Shown here in pieces: positions 7,847-18,873 of a stretch of DNA of 64,000 bases. Below the pieces are notes generated by a model, which had not been told where the DNA came from, did not search any database, and saw only the letters and a list, made by a program, of their open reading frames with translations. Numbering within the stretch: position 1 is the stretch's first letter; each line of letters opens with the position of its first letter. This DNA comes from Akkermansia muciniphila (GTDB taxonomy: Bacteria > Verrucomicrobiota > Verrucomicrobiia > Verrucomicrobiales > Akkermansiaceae), in NCBI GenBank assembly GCA_004557455.1, contig SFDX01000015.1, positions 1 through 64,000 of the forward strand, written 5' to 3'. The translations under genes and the position numbers were made by a program.

Positions 7847-8758
7847 ATGAAATACACCGTTCTGTTCTTTCTGTCGGCGGCTCTCGCTCTTTCGGCGCAG
7901 GAGCTGACTCCCCGAATCTCCGAGGATCTGGCGAGTCTCCTCAGCGCGGAACACGCCGCCGCTGTTCTGCGGCATGAGAAGGCCCTCGGTAAGGCCTTCG
8001 ATCGTGCCCTGTATCGGCAGGAGGCCGCGCGCATCCTCCGCAGCGGGCAGGAGCTGCCCGACCCGCAGAAGAGTGCCTGCCCGGAGGCGGCCGAGTTCGC
8101 TAACAATGTCCTGCATTTCTATGAGGGGGACGTTGACCCGGAGCTTCTGCTGAGCAAGACGGATCAGATGCTGCAGCGCGGGGATTGGGGGTCCCATGCC
8201 TTCGAGCAGGAGATGCAGCAGCTTCGCTTCCGCCTGCGCAGGGATTACCTGCCCCTCCTGCGCGTCCGCGAGCAGCAGCGGGAGAAGAATCTGCTGGCGG
8301 CTAACGCTCTGCGGGACGGGGTGACGGTGCTGCCCAACGGTATCCAGTACGAGGTTGAGCCGGGCAGTGACTCGATCCGGGATATAACCCGCGGCACCTC
8401 CGAGTCCGGTATCCTCTTCTTCACTCGCGTGACGAATGATATGCGCTTCGAGTCGCTCCCCGCTTGCCTCCGGGACGTCGCCGACTCCCTTCCGCGCGGG
8501 CGAAGCTGGGTGATCTACATCCCCGGCCCTCTGCTCACTCAGGAAGCTGAGGCCGCACGGCGTCAGGCGGCGGAAGACCAACAACGCCGGGAGGCCAAAC
8601 TACGCTCCCTCCTCGGCTCCGTTCCTCCGCCCCCGCCCCCGGCCCCCGCTCCCCGCGCCGCCTCCACTCCCGTTCCCCTCCTGAAACTCCGCCTCTGGAA
8701 GGATGACCCCGACCACCCCGTCGATGTCCTCCCGGACACCCACACCGACGCTTTGTAA
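7847..8758 (+). CDS. Secreted protein with a degenerate FKBP-type prolyl isomerase domain
   Basis: A 303-residue protein with a signal peptide (MKYTVLFFLSAALALSAQ). An FkpA/Mip-like organisation is visible: a helical N-terminal part, then NLLAANALRDGVTVLPNGIQYEV (about residues 147-170) corresponding to the 'ENAKKEGV...SGLQYKV' linker, and DSLPRGRSWVIYIP (about 213-226) corresponding to the 'MPVGSKW...IP' strand of FKBP. Several typical active-site aromatics are not obvious, so isomerase activity is doubtful. The C-terminal 70 residues are proline-rich. ATG at 7847 is chosen because it puts the signal peptide at the terminus; a TTG at 7838 would overlap the previous stop. It is the last gene of the ECF operon. 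Confidence 0.65.
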   Translation: MKYTVLFFLSAALALSAQELTPRISEDLASLLSAEHAAAVLRHEKALGKAFDRALYRQEAARILRSGQELPDPQKSACPEAAEFANNVLHFYEGDVDPELLLSKTDQMLQRGDWGSHAFEQEMQQLRFRLRRDYLPLLRVREQQREKNLLAANALRDGVTVLPNGIQYEVEPGSDSIRDITRGTSESGILFFTRVTNDMRFESLPACLRDVADSLPRGRSWVIYIPGPLLTQEAEAARRQAAEDQQRREAKLRSLLGSVPPPPPPAPAPRAASTPVPLLKLRLWKDDPDHPVDVLPDTHTDAL

Positions 8759-8796
8759 CAAACGTAAACGGAGAACAGAACCGAGCGAATACCGAA

Positions 8797-8816
8797 CGAG
8801 ACTTCACACCGCAGTG
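8797..8816 (+). repeat. 20-bp direct repeat, copy 1
   Basis: A 20-bp sequence beginning CGAGACTTCACA and ending CGCAGTG recurs at 14365-14384 with one mismatch. Both copies lie just downstream of a gene. The rest of the gap (8759-9006) holds nothing I recognise. Confidence 0.35.
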
Positions 8817-9006
8817 GGAGTCGGCAACTCTCGGTTTCAATGGTCGCGGCGGTGTGCAGTCTCCTCCGACATCTGCTCAGCGCCGACCCCTTAATCAGCT
8901 TTCGGCCATGTACATTCATGGACGGCATTTTGTACACCGGAAACGTGCACGCTGACTATACCGCTGTACGCAGTGCCTCGCAAGCCAAACCCCTTGAAAC
9001 TAAAGG

Positions 9007-9029
9007 CCCCACGGGGGAAATCCGTGGGG
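9007..9029 (-). terminator. Hairpin downstream of tRNA-Gln
   Basis: An 8-bp perfect stem (9007-9014 with 9022-9029, CCCCACGG/CCGTGGGG) lies 18 nt past the 3' end of the tRNA on the minus strand, followed there by CCTTTAGTTTC. It is a plausible intrinsic terminator. Confidence 0.5.
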
Positions 9030-9047
9030 TGCAAGTGTTATTTGAGC

Positions 9048-9118
9048 TAGTCTCGCCAGGATTCGAACCTAGTCAGAGGGAATCAAAATCCCTAGTGCTA
9101 CCGTTACACCACGAGACC
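9048..9118 (-). tRNA. tRNA-Gln (anticodon TTG)
   Basis: The minus strand folds as a 71-nt cloverleaf. The acceptor stem is GGTCTCG/CGAGACT (one G-U at the first pair), the D stem GTG/CAC, and the anticodon stem AGGGA/TCCCT around the loop TTTTGAT, so the anticodon is TTG (UUG, Gln). The T arm is CTAGG-TTCGAAT-CCTGG and the discriminator is A. The CCA tail is not encoded (GCT follows), so it must be added by the CCA enzyme, a candidate for which lies at 13018. Confidence 0.95.
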
Positions 9119-9274
9119 GAAGAAGGGGCGGAAAGCGCGGAGCCTACGCCCGCTCGGGGCGGATGATAGCACAGGGAAGGGCACTTGGCAAGCCAAAAAA
9201 CGCGGAAAGCCGAAAAAAAGCGTGGGGTGGGAGAAGAGAGGGAAGGAAAAAAGGCTCGGGTGCGGCTTTTTGGG

Positions 9275-9303
9275 TTGCAATGGGGGCGTGGGAGGTGTAT
9301 GCT
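9275..9303 (+). promoter_or_regulatory. Promoter of nifJ
   Basis: TTGCAA (9275-9280), a 17-bp spacer, TATGCT (9298-9303). The predicted transcription start is about 9310, giving a leader of about 63 nt. Confidence 0.65.
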
Positions 9304-9372
9304 ATGGGCAGCGAAACCCCGTCTGCGCCACCTGCAGGCGAGTGAGGAAACACATTCTGCATACACAAGAAC

Positions 9373-12921
<3,549 letters not shown>

Positions 12922-12953
12922 CCCTCCGCGCATGGCGCATTAACTCTAACCCG

Positions 12954-12991
12954 CCGGGGGAACGGCTCCTTGCAGCCGCTCCCCCGGTTTT
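12954..12991 (+). terminator. Intrinsic terminator of nifJ
   Basis: CCGGGGG (12954-12960) pairs with CCCCCGG (12981-12987), with an inner GGCT/AGCC stem, and is followed by TTTT (12988-12991). Confidence 0.8.
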
Positions 12992-13017
12992 GACCCCGCA
13001 CCCCACCCATCCCGACC

Positions 13018-14361
13018 ATGATTCAGATTCCCCCCCACGCTCGCACTGTTACGGACCGTTTAACCGCCCTGGGCTACGAGGCCTATGTAGTCGGCGGCTG
13101 TGTGCGGGATTCCCTCATGGGGCGCGAGCCGAAGGATTGGGATGTGTGCACGGACGCCACGCCGCAGCAGGTTCTCGCGGCGTTCAAGCGTTTTCATGTG
13201 ATCAAGACGGGCCTGCAACACGGTACCGTCACGGTCATGGTTTCTCACCTGCCGGTGGAGGTGACGACCTATCGCGTCGATGGAGATTATCAAGATAACC
13301 GTCACCCGGAGTCCGTGGCCTTCGTCAGCCGACTGGAGGACGACCTCGCGCGGCGGGATTTCACCGTCAACGCCATGGCCTACAACCCGGAGCGCGGGCT
13401 GGTGGATGCCTTCGGCGGGCGGCAGGACCTGGCGGACCGGCTCATTCGCTGCGTCGGGGAGCCGGAGGCGCGCTTCCGGGAGGACGGCCTGCGCATCCTG
13501 CGGGCCCTGCGCTTTGCCTCGCGCTTCCGCTTCGACATCGAGCGCAGCACCTCGGAGGCCATCCGCAGCTGCCGGCACCTGCTGGCCAATATCAGTGCCG
13601 AGCGCATTTTCACGGAGCTCAAGGGTATCCTGGCGGGGGAGGGGGTGCTCAATATGCTCCTAGCCTACCCGGAGGTCTTCTGCACCATCATCCCGGAGCT
13701 GGCCCCCTCCGTGGGCTTTGCGCAGAATAACCCGCACCACTGCTACGATGTGTGGACGCATACCGCCCACGCCGTTCAGGCCGCGCTGCGGGATGCCACT
13801 ATACGCTTGGCGCTGCTGCTGCACGACATCGCCAAGCCGGGCTGCTACAGTTACGACCCCGTGAAGCACAAGGGGCATTTTTACGGTCACCCGGAGGTGG
13901 GTGCCGGCATGGCAGGGCGCATCCTCCGACGCCTCAAGAGTGACAACGAGACCCACCACACCGTCTGCACCCTCGTCCGCGAGCACGACAGCGCTTGGCC
14001 CACCACCCCCGCCGGGATGCGCCGCCTCATCGGCCGCTTGGGGTTGGATATCGTGCAGATGCTGTTCTCCGTCAAGAGTGCCGACCAAGCCGCCCAATCC
14101 GGGCACGAACGCGAACAGAAGAAGGCGGCCATGCGCAACGCCGCCCTGCTGCTGGATGAGGTGCTCTCCGCTCCCAAGGCGTTCTCGGTCAAGGACTTGG
14201 CCATCAACGGCAACGACCTCATGTCCATGGGTGTCCCCGCCGGGCCCTCCATCGGCCGTATGCTCGCCGCCCTCCTTGCCGAGGTTCAGGATGACGTCCT
14301 CGAGAACGCCCCCCACGCCCTCTTCGCCCGCGCCGCCGACCTCATGCACCGCAAAGGCTGA
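13018..14361 (+). CDS. cca: CCA-adding tRNA nucleotidyltransferase
   Basis: A 447-residue class II nucleotidyltransferase that adds or repairs the 3' CCA of tRNAs. The head domain has YVVGGCVRDSLMG (residues 22-34) and the metal-binding DWDVCT, then RRDFTVNAMAYNP and the RFREDGLRILRALRFASRF motif that ends the catalytic core. A C-terminal HD domain is present (LLHDIAKPG near residue 266, with further His and Asp downstream), as in bacterial Cca-like enzymes with phosphatase activity. The tRNA-Gln gene at 9048 lacks an encoded CCA, which agrees with a need for this enzyme. No Shine-Dalgarno site is visible. The gene converges with the broken gph. Confidence 0.93.
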   Translation: MIQIPPHARTVTDRLTALGYEAYVVGGCVRDSLMGREPKDWDVCTDATPQQVLAAFKRFHVIKTGLQHGTVTVMVSHLPVEVTTYRVDGDYQDNRHPESVAFVSRLEDDLARRDFTVNAMAYNPERGLVDAFGGRQDLADRLIRCVGEPEARFREDGLRILRALRFASRFRFDIERSTSEAIRSCRHLLANISAERIFTELKGILAGEGVLNMLLAYPEVFCTIIPELAPSVGFAQNNPHHCYDVWTHTAHAVQAALRDATIRLALLLHDIAKPGCYSYDPVKHKGHFYGHPEVGAGMAGRILRRLKSDNETHHTVCTLVREHDSAWPTTPAGMRRLIGRLGLDIVQMLFSVKSADQAAQSGHEREQKKAAMRNAALLLDEVLSAPKAFSVKDLAINGNDLMSMGVPAGPSIGRMLAALLAEVQDDVLENAPHALFARAADLMHRKG

Positions 14362-14364
14362 ACG

Positions 14365-14384
14365 CGAGACTTCACAGCGCAGTG
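14365..14384 (+). repeat. 20-bp direct repeat, copy 2
   Basis: It matches 8797-8816 with one mismatch (C to G at the thirteenth base). It lies right after the cca stop codon in the gap between convergent genes. Confidence 0.35.
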
Positions 14385-14456
14385 ACAACAGAAGGCGGTC
14401 AGGCTCCTCTCGATCTCTGTTACCTCGGTGCTTTGAGTACGGGGTGCGGCAGTGGC

Positions 14457-15082
14457 TCAGAAAGGGGAGCCGAGGAGTTTGGCTTGGAGGTCCGGGACGG
14501 TGCGGCAGAGGGGGGCGGGCCAGTCCTCGAGATCGGCGGTAGAGGCGTAGCCCCAAGCGACGAGGAGGCAGGAGCAAGCGGCGTTGGAGGCCGTGCGGGC
14601 ATCGAAGAGCGAGTCGCCCACCAAGGTTAGGTCTTGAGGGCGCACGCCCCACTCGGTCGCGATGGCCAGGAGGGCATCCGGAGCCGGCTTGCGCGGGAAC
14701 CTGCCGGAGAAGCCCCAGAGGGGAGAGAAGGGGACATCCGGGAAGAGCGTGCGCACCATGGGCAGGGTGACCTCGTGTGGCTTGTTGGACAGCACGGACA
14801 GCTTGGCCCCGGCGGCGGCCAAGCTGCGCACCATGGACAGGATGCCGGGGTAGGGGCGTGTACCCTCCCCCTCAGCTCCTCCTTGGGGGTCAACTCGGCA
14901 TCCGGGTAACCCAGCGCGGCGGCGCAGAGGTTGGCTGCCCCGCGTCCGATCATTCCGCGCACGGCCTGCGGGGCATGCGGAGAGCGGCCCAGCGAGACGA
15001 GTGCACGATTCACCCCCTCGGCAATGCCCGGTAGGGAGTCCACCAAGGTGCCGTCCAAGTCAAAGACGATGTGCCGGCGCAT
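14457..15082 (-). pseudogene. gph: Phosphoglycolate phosphatase-like HAD gene, frameshifted
   Basis: The N-terminal part (from 15082) carries the HAD motif HIVFDLDGTLVDSLPGI and runs in frame through ALGYPDAELTPKEEL. The C-terminal part is in another frame from about 14870 and carries GTRPYPGILSMVRSL, SVLSNKPH, RKPAPDALL and LVGDSLFDA. Between the two, the stretch of roughly 15 residues that Gph proteins usually have before the RPYPG motif is missing. The lesion near 14868-14880 therefore looks like a small deletion that also shifted the frame, rather than a single-base slip. A sequencing or assembly error is not excluded. The gene lies 11 bp after lpxA, in the same operon. Confidence 0.75.
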
Positions 15083-15093
15083 GGGGCGGTAGA

Positions 15094-15882
15094 TCAGCGG
15101 GTCAGCCCGCGGTTTTCCTCACTCTCCCGCACAAACTGCAGGAGCTTCTGCACGAGCGCGTTCCCCGCAGCCTTCTCATCCGCCAGAATGGCAGCCACGG
15201 CATCCGCCACATGGACGGTTTTATCCAAGAAAAGCTTGCGGTAGGCAAAGCGCAGGGCGCGCACATCCGCCTCCTCAAAGCCACGGCGCATGAGACCCAC
15301 CTGATTGACGGCACGAACGGCGGCAGGGAAGCCCTCTGCAATCATGTAGGGCGGAACATCCTTGGCTACGCGAGCGCAACCGCCCACCATGGCATGCTCG
15401 CCCACATGAACGAACTGGTGCAGAGCCGCGAACCCGGAGACGATGGCCCAGTCATCGATGCGGCAGTGGCCGGCCACCCCCGCGAAACCGGACAGGATGC
15501 AGTGGTCGCCCACGATGCACTCATGCCCGCAGTGGCTGTGGATAAGGAAAGCATTGTGGGAGCCGATGATCGTCTTGGTCTCCGGCGTGGTGGAGCGGTT
15601 GATGTTGCAGTTCTCTCGGAAGATATTGCAATCCCCCACCTCCAGGAACGTAGGCTCACCCTTGTACTTGAGATCCTGCGAGCGAGTACCGACCACCGCA
15701 AAGGGGTAAAAGACATTATCCCGCCCGAAAGTGGATGGCCCATCGAGCACCACGTGGCTGTGAAGCACGCAGCCCGGACCCAGTTTCACATGCTTGCCGA
15801 CAACGCAGAAAGGACCGATCTTCACATCGTCCGCCAATTCTGCCGTCGGGTCGATCACCGCTGTAGGATGTATGTCTGCCAT
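15094..15882 (-). CDS. lpxA: Acyl-ACP:UDP-N-acetylglucosamine O-acyltransferase
   Basis: A 262-residue left-handed beta-helix acyltransferase, the first step of lipid A synthesis. The start IHPTAVIDPTAELADDVKIGPF, hexapeptide repeats such as IGPFCVVG and the catalytic-site region LIHSHCGHECIVGDHCIL are characteristic, as is AEGFPAAVRAVNQVGLMRRGF near residue 190. The C-terminal helical domain is complete. It establishes a Gram-negative outer membrane with lipid A. The ATG at 15882 lies 6 nt after the predicted -10 box, so the mRNA is probably leaderless. The damaged gph gene follows after 11 bp. Confidence 0.95.
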   Translation of the reverse strand: MADIHPTAVIDPTAELADDVKIGPFCVVGKHVKLGPGCVLHSHVVLDGPSTFGRDNVFYPFAVVGTRSQDLKYKGEPTFLEVGDCNIFRENCNINRSTTPETKTIIGSHNAFLIHSHCGHECIVGDHCILSGFAGVAGHCRIDDWAIVSGFAALHQFVHVGEHAMVGGCARVAKDVPPYMIAEGFPAAVRAVNQVGLMRRGFEEADVRALRFAYRKLFLDKTVHVADAVAAILADEKAAGNALVQKLLQFVRESEENRGLTR

Positions 15883-15888
15883 AGGCCC

Positions 15889-15918
15889 ATTTTACCCCTT
15901 TCCCCCCACCTTATTCAA
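15889..15918 (-). promoter_or_regulatory. Promoter of lpxA
   Basis: On the minus strand: TTGAAT (15913-15918), an 18-bp spacer, TAAAAT (15889-15894). The -10 ends 6 nt before the lpxA ATG. Confidence 0.55.
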
Positions 15919-16001
15919 GCACAAAGTGAGCCCCGGAGCAAATTCTCGCACCGCAGCGGGGACGGACGGGCGGAAAAAGTGCGCGTAATTCAAATTTCCC
16001 C

Positions 16002-16030
16002 TTGACAAAGCGGCCCATTCGGCGTATCAT
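16002..16030 (+). promoter_or_regulatory. Promoter of rpsB-tsf
   Basis: TTGACA (16002-16007), a 17-bp spacer, TATCAT (16025-16030). Close to consensus, as expected for ribosomal genes. The predicted start is about 16037. Confidence 0.8.
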
Positions 16031-16036
16031 CTGCGC

Positions 16037-16141
16037 TCCCGCATATGCTGCATTATCAACAACGAAGGGCAGGGGGCGAACGCGCAGCACCCTTCACCAA
16101 CCTGTGCATCCTGCCTCAAGGTTGCACGCATCAATAATACA
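16037..16141 (+). promoter_or_regulatory. rpsB leader, possibly structured
   Basis: A leader of about 105 nt without an ORF. GAAGGG (16064-16069) can pair with CCCTTC (16090-16095). Further down, AACC/GGTT and GTGCA/TGCAC pairings compete with each other. S2 autoregulation through the rpsB leader is known in other bacteria; here it is only a possibility. No Shine-Dalgarno site precedes the ATG. Confidence 0.35.
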
Positions 16142-16831
16142 ATGATCGACGAACTCGTTACCAAGATGGTGGAAGCCGGTGTGCATCTGGGTCACCAGAG
16201 CCGCAAGTGGCATCCCAACATGAAGAAGTACATTCTCACCCAGAAGAACGGCATCCACATCGTGAATGTGGAGGAGACTGAGAAGTGCCTCGACAAGGCC
16301 TGCGCCTTCCTGAGCGACATGGCCGCCAAGAACAAGAAGATCCTCTTTGTGGGCTGCAAGCGCCAGGCACAGGACGCCGTGCGCGAGGCTGCGGAGGCCT
16401 GCGGCCAGTTCTTCGTGAACTTCCGCTGGCTGGGCGGCATGCTCACCAACATGGCCACCGTCAAGAAGAGCGTGGCCCGTCTGGACTACCTCGAGAACCT
16501 CGACAAGCAGCCGGAGTACAAGCAGATGTCCAAGAAGGAGATCGCTGCCCTCTCCCGCGAGCGTGAGAAGCTTCTCAAGAACCTGCAGGGTATCCGCGGC
16601 ATGGGCGGCGCCCCCGATGTGATGGTCGTGATCGGTGCCGACCACGAGGACATCGCCGTGCGCGAGGCCCACATCCTGGGCATCCCCGTCATCGCCCTGA
16701 CGGATACGAACACGGACCCGGACAGCGTGGAGTTCCCGATCCCGGGCAACGACGACGCCGTGCGTTCCATCCGCCTCATCCTCTCCGTGCTGGTGGAGGC
16801 CATCACCAAGGCTGCCCCGGTTCAGGCCTGA
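16142..16831 (+). CDS. rpsB: 30S ribosomal protein S2
   Basis: A 229-residue S2 protein. Family signatures: VEAGVHLGHQSRKWHPNMKKYI at the N-terminus (residues 10-31), FRWLGGMLTN (about 95), GGAPDVMVVIGADHEDIAVREA (about 158) and IPVIALTDTNTDP (about 180). It lacks the long C-terminal extension found in some bacteria. It heads the rpsB-tsf operon; tsf starts 19 bp downstream. Codon usage is strongly biased (AAG, CTG, GCC), typical of a highly expressed gene. Confidence 0.98.
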   Translation: MIDELVTKMVEAGVHLGHQSRKWHPNMKKYILTQKNGIHIVNVEETEKCLDKACAFLSDMAAKNKKILFVGCKRQAQDAVREAAEACGQFFVNFRWLGGMLTNMATVKKSVARLDYLENLDKQPEYKQMSKKEIAALSREREKLLKNLQGIRGMGGAPDVMVVIGADHEDIAVREAHILGIPVIALTDTNTDPDSVEFPIPGNDDAVRSIRLILSVLVEAITKAAPVQA

Positions 16832-16850
16832 TTTTCCCCATCCCCTGATT

Positions 16851-17717
16851 ATGGCTACGATTACACCGCAAATGGTCAAGGAGCTGCGCGTCAAGACCGA
16901 CGCCGGCATGATGGACTGCAAGAAGGCCTTGGTGGAGTGCGACGGCAACATGGACGAGGCCGTCAAGTACCTCCGCGAGAAGGGCATCGCCAAGGCCGCC
17001 AAGAAGGCTGACCGCGAGGCCAAGGAGGGCGTGGTTGCCACCGTGGTGGAGGGCAAGGACGGCGTCATCTTCGAGATTAACTGCGAGACGGACTTCTGCT
17101 CCAAGGGCGACAAGTTCCGCGCCCTGGTGGCCGAGGTGGGTGCTGCCCTCAAAGCCTCTGCTGCCACCACGCTGGACGAGGCACTGAACGTGCCCATGGC
17201 CGGCACGACGGTGGAGAAGTACATCGCCGAGCAGTGCGCTGCCATCGGTGAGAACATGAAGTTCCGCAAGTTCGGCCGCTACACACTGGTCGGCGAGGGC
17301 TCCATTGTCTCCTACATCCACATGGGCGGCAAGGTGGGCGTTTTGCTGCAGGTCAGCTGCACCAAGCCGGAGACGGCTGCTGCGGAGGACTTTGTGACCA
17401 TGTGCAAGGACATCACCCTGCACATTGCTGCCTGCGCACCCAAGAGCGTTGACTCTTCCTCCCTGGACCCCGCCTTCATTGCGGAGGAGCAGGAGATCGC
17501 CAAGGCTCAGCTCATTGCTGAGGGTAAGCCGGAGAAGCTGCTGGAGAAGATCCTCCCCGGCAAGCTCAAGGCCCTCTACAAGCAGAGCTGCCTGCTCAGC
17601 CAGGAGTTCGTGAAGGACCCCTCCATCTCCGTGGAGAAGTTGGTGGCCGACACGGGCAAGAAGCTGGGCGATACGCTGAAGGTGGAGGCCTTCCTCCGCT
17701 ACCAGCTCGGCGCCTAA
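16851..17717 (+). CDS. tsf: Translation elongation factor Ts
   Basis: A 288-residue EF-Ts, the nucleotide exchange factor for EF-Tu. The N-terminal UBA-like domain has VKELRVKTDAGMMDCKKAL (residues 6-24) and the exchange-site region contains YLREKGIAKAAKKADREA, then CETDFCSKGDKF (about 78-90), the TDFV-type motif that contacts EF-Tu. The length is normal for the family. It is co-transcribed with rpsB and has the same strong codon bias. Confidence 0.98.
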   Translation: MATITPQMVKELRVKTDAGMMDCKKALVECDGNMDEAVKYLREKGIAKAAKKADREAKEGVVATVVEGKDGVIFEINCETDFCSKGDKFRALVAEVGAALKASAATTLDEALNVPMAGTTVEKYIAEQCAAIGENMKFRKFGRYTLVGEGSIVSYIHMGGKVGVLLQVSCTKPETAAAEDFVTMCKDITLHIAACAPKSVDSSSLDPAFIAEEQEIAKAQLIAEGKPEKLLEKILPGKLKALYKQSCLLSQEFVKDPSISVEKLVADTGKKLGDTLKVEAFLRYQLGA

Positions 17718-17784
17718 GAGCTCCCGAAACCATCATTGCGGCCCCTCATCCGTGCATCGGGTGGGGGGCTGCCGCATTTCCGGC

Positions 17785-17813
17785 TTGCAAGCTGTGCGTG
17801 GGTGCGCTATGAT
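17785..17813 (+). promoter_or_regulatory. Promoter of the RidA-like gene
   Basis: TTGCAA (17785-17790), a 17-bp spacer, TATGAT (17808-17813). The predicted start is about 17820. This decides the translation start downstream: ATG 17839, not the upstream in-frame ATG 17752. Confidence 0.7.
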
Positions 17814-17838
17814 GTCTGCCGTTACCTTCTGTCACATT

Positions 17839-18306
17839 ATGAAACTGAATCAAGAAGTCTTGGCTGCCAAGGGGCTGGCGTTCCTGCCCGCTCCCCAACC
17901 CGTCGGTTCCTACGTCCAGTGCATCCGCACCGGCAATTACCTCCACCTCTCCGGCGGTATCTCCGTGCGCGGGGAGGCGGCGTTCTACGGCAAACTCGGC
18001 AAGGATGTGGACATCCCGACCGGGCAGCAGGCCGCTGCTACGGCCATCATGAACCGCCTGGATGTCATCCTCGGCGAGCTCGGCAGCTTCGACCGACTCA
18101 AGCGCATCGTGGCTCTCAACGGCTTTGTGAACTGCACCCCGGATTTCACGGACCAGGCGAAGGTCATCAACGGCGCGTCCGACCTGCTGGTGGAGCTCTT
18201 CGGGCCGGAGGCGGCGCACTCGCGCTCGGCCGTCGGCGTGGTCAGCCTGCCGCTCGGTGTCGCGGTGGAGATCAACCTCATCGTGGAGATTGAGCCGGAG
18301 GCCTGA
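17839..18306 (+). CDS. RidA/YjgF-family protein
   Basis: A 155-residue protein of the YjgF/YER057c/UK114 superfamily. In RidA these trimers hydrolyse reactive enamines and imines made by PLP enzymes. Seen here: PQPVGSYVQCIRTGNYLHLSGGISV, TAIMNRLDVILGELGSFDRLKRIVALNGFVN and HSRSAVGVVSLPLGVAVEINLIVE, the last being the family C-terminal signature. It is closer to the longer YjgF-like group than to canonical RidA of about 128 residues; the RidA active-site Arg appears as HSRSAVGV. The function in this organism is unproven. A shared transcript with coaC is likely (30-bp gap). Confidence 0.85.
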   Translation: MKLNQEVLAAKGLAFLPAPQPVGSYVQCIRTGNYLHLSGGISVRGEAAFYGKLGKDVDIPTGQQAAATAIMNRLDVILGELGSFDRLKRIVALNGFVNCTPDFTDQAKVINGASDLLVELFGPEAAHSRSAVGVVSLPLGVAVEINLIVEIEPEA

Positions 18307-18336
18307 GCCTGCGGCGCATCATTCGGGAGTAGGGCC

Positions 18337-18873
18337 ATGGCGACGGTTGTGTTAGGAATCTGCGGCTCCATCGCGGCCTACAAGGCGGCGGATGTGGCCT
18401 CCGGGCTCGTCAAGCTGGGGCATACGGTGCATTGCGTCTGTACCCCGACGGCCCTGCAGTTCGTGACGCCGCTCACGCTCATGACCCTCTCCCGTAACCC
18501 CGTCATCTCCTCCTTCGAGGACGAGACGGGGGACTGGGTGCCCGTGCACATTGCCCTGGCCAAAAAGGCGGATGTGCTCGCCATTGCCCCGGCCAGCGCG
18601 CACACCATGGCCTGCCTGGCGGCGGGGCTGGCACCCAATGCCCTCACCTCCCTCTACCTTGCCTGCCGCGCGCCCGTCCTGCTCTTCCCGGCCATGAACG
18701 GCGCCATGTGGGATCACCCGGCCACGCAGGCGAACGCCCGCATCTTGGAGCAGCGCGGGCACCGTATCTTCGGGCCGGATGACTCCGGCACCCTGGCCTG
18801 CGGGGATTCCGGCAAGGGGCGGCTCCTGCCCGTCCCGCAAATCATCTCAGCCATCGATGCCACTGTTCGCTGA
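18337..18873 (+). CDS. coaC: Phosphopantothenoylcysteine decarboxylase (flavoprotein)
   Basis: A 178-residue FMN flavoprotein of the HFCD family. It decarboxylates 4'-phosphopantothenoylcysteine in CoA synthesis. Motifs: GICGSIAAYKAADV near the start, the active-site His in VPVHIALAKKAD (about 69), APASAHT (a variant of PASANT), FPAMNGAMW (the PxMNxxMW substrate clamp) and LACGDSGKGR (the ACGD motif with the catalytic Cys). It is a stand-alone decarboxylase; the CoaB synthetase domain usually fused behind it is absent, so coaB must be elsewhere. The end overlaps the next gene by 17 bp. Confidence 0.85.
   Translation: MATVVLGICGSIAAYKAADVASGLVKLGHTVHCVCTPTALQFVTPLTLMTLSRNPVISSFEDETGDWVPVHIALAKKADVLAIAPASAHTMACLAAGLAPNALTSLYLACRAPVLLFPAMNGAMWDHPATQANARILEQRGHRIFGPDDSGTLACGDSGKGRLLPVPQIISAIDATVR

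Noticed and set aside
17752..17838. N-terminal extension of the RidA-like protein
   Set aside because: The predicted promoter (17785-17813) lies inside the extension and the family N-terminus aligns with ATG 17839.
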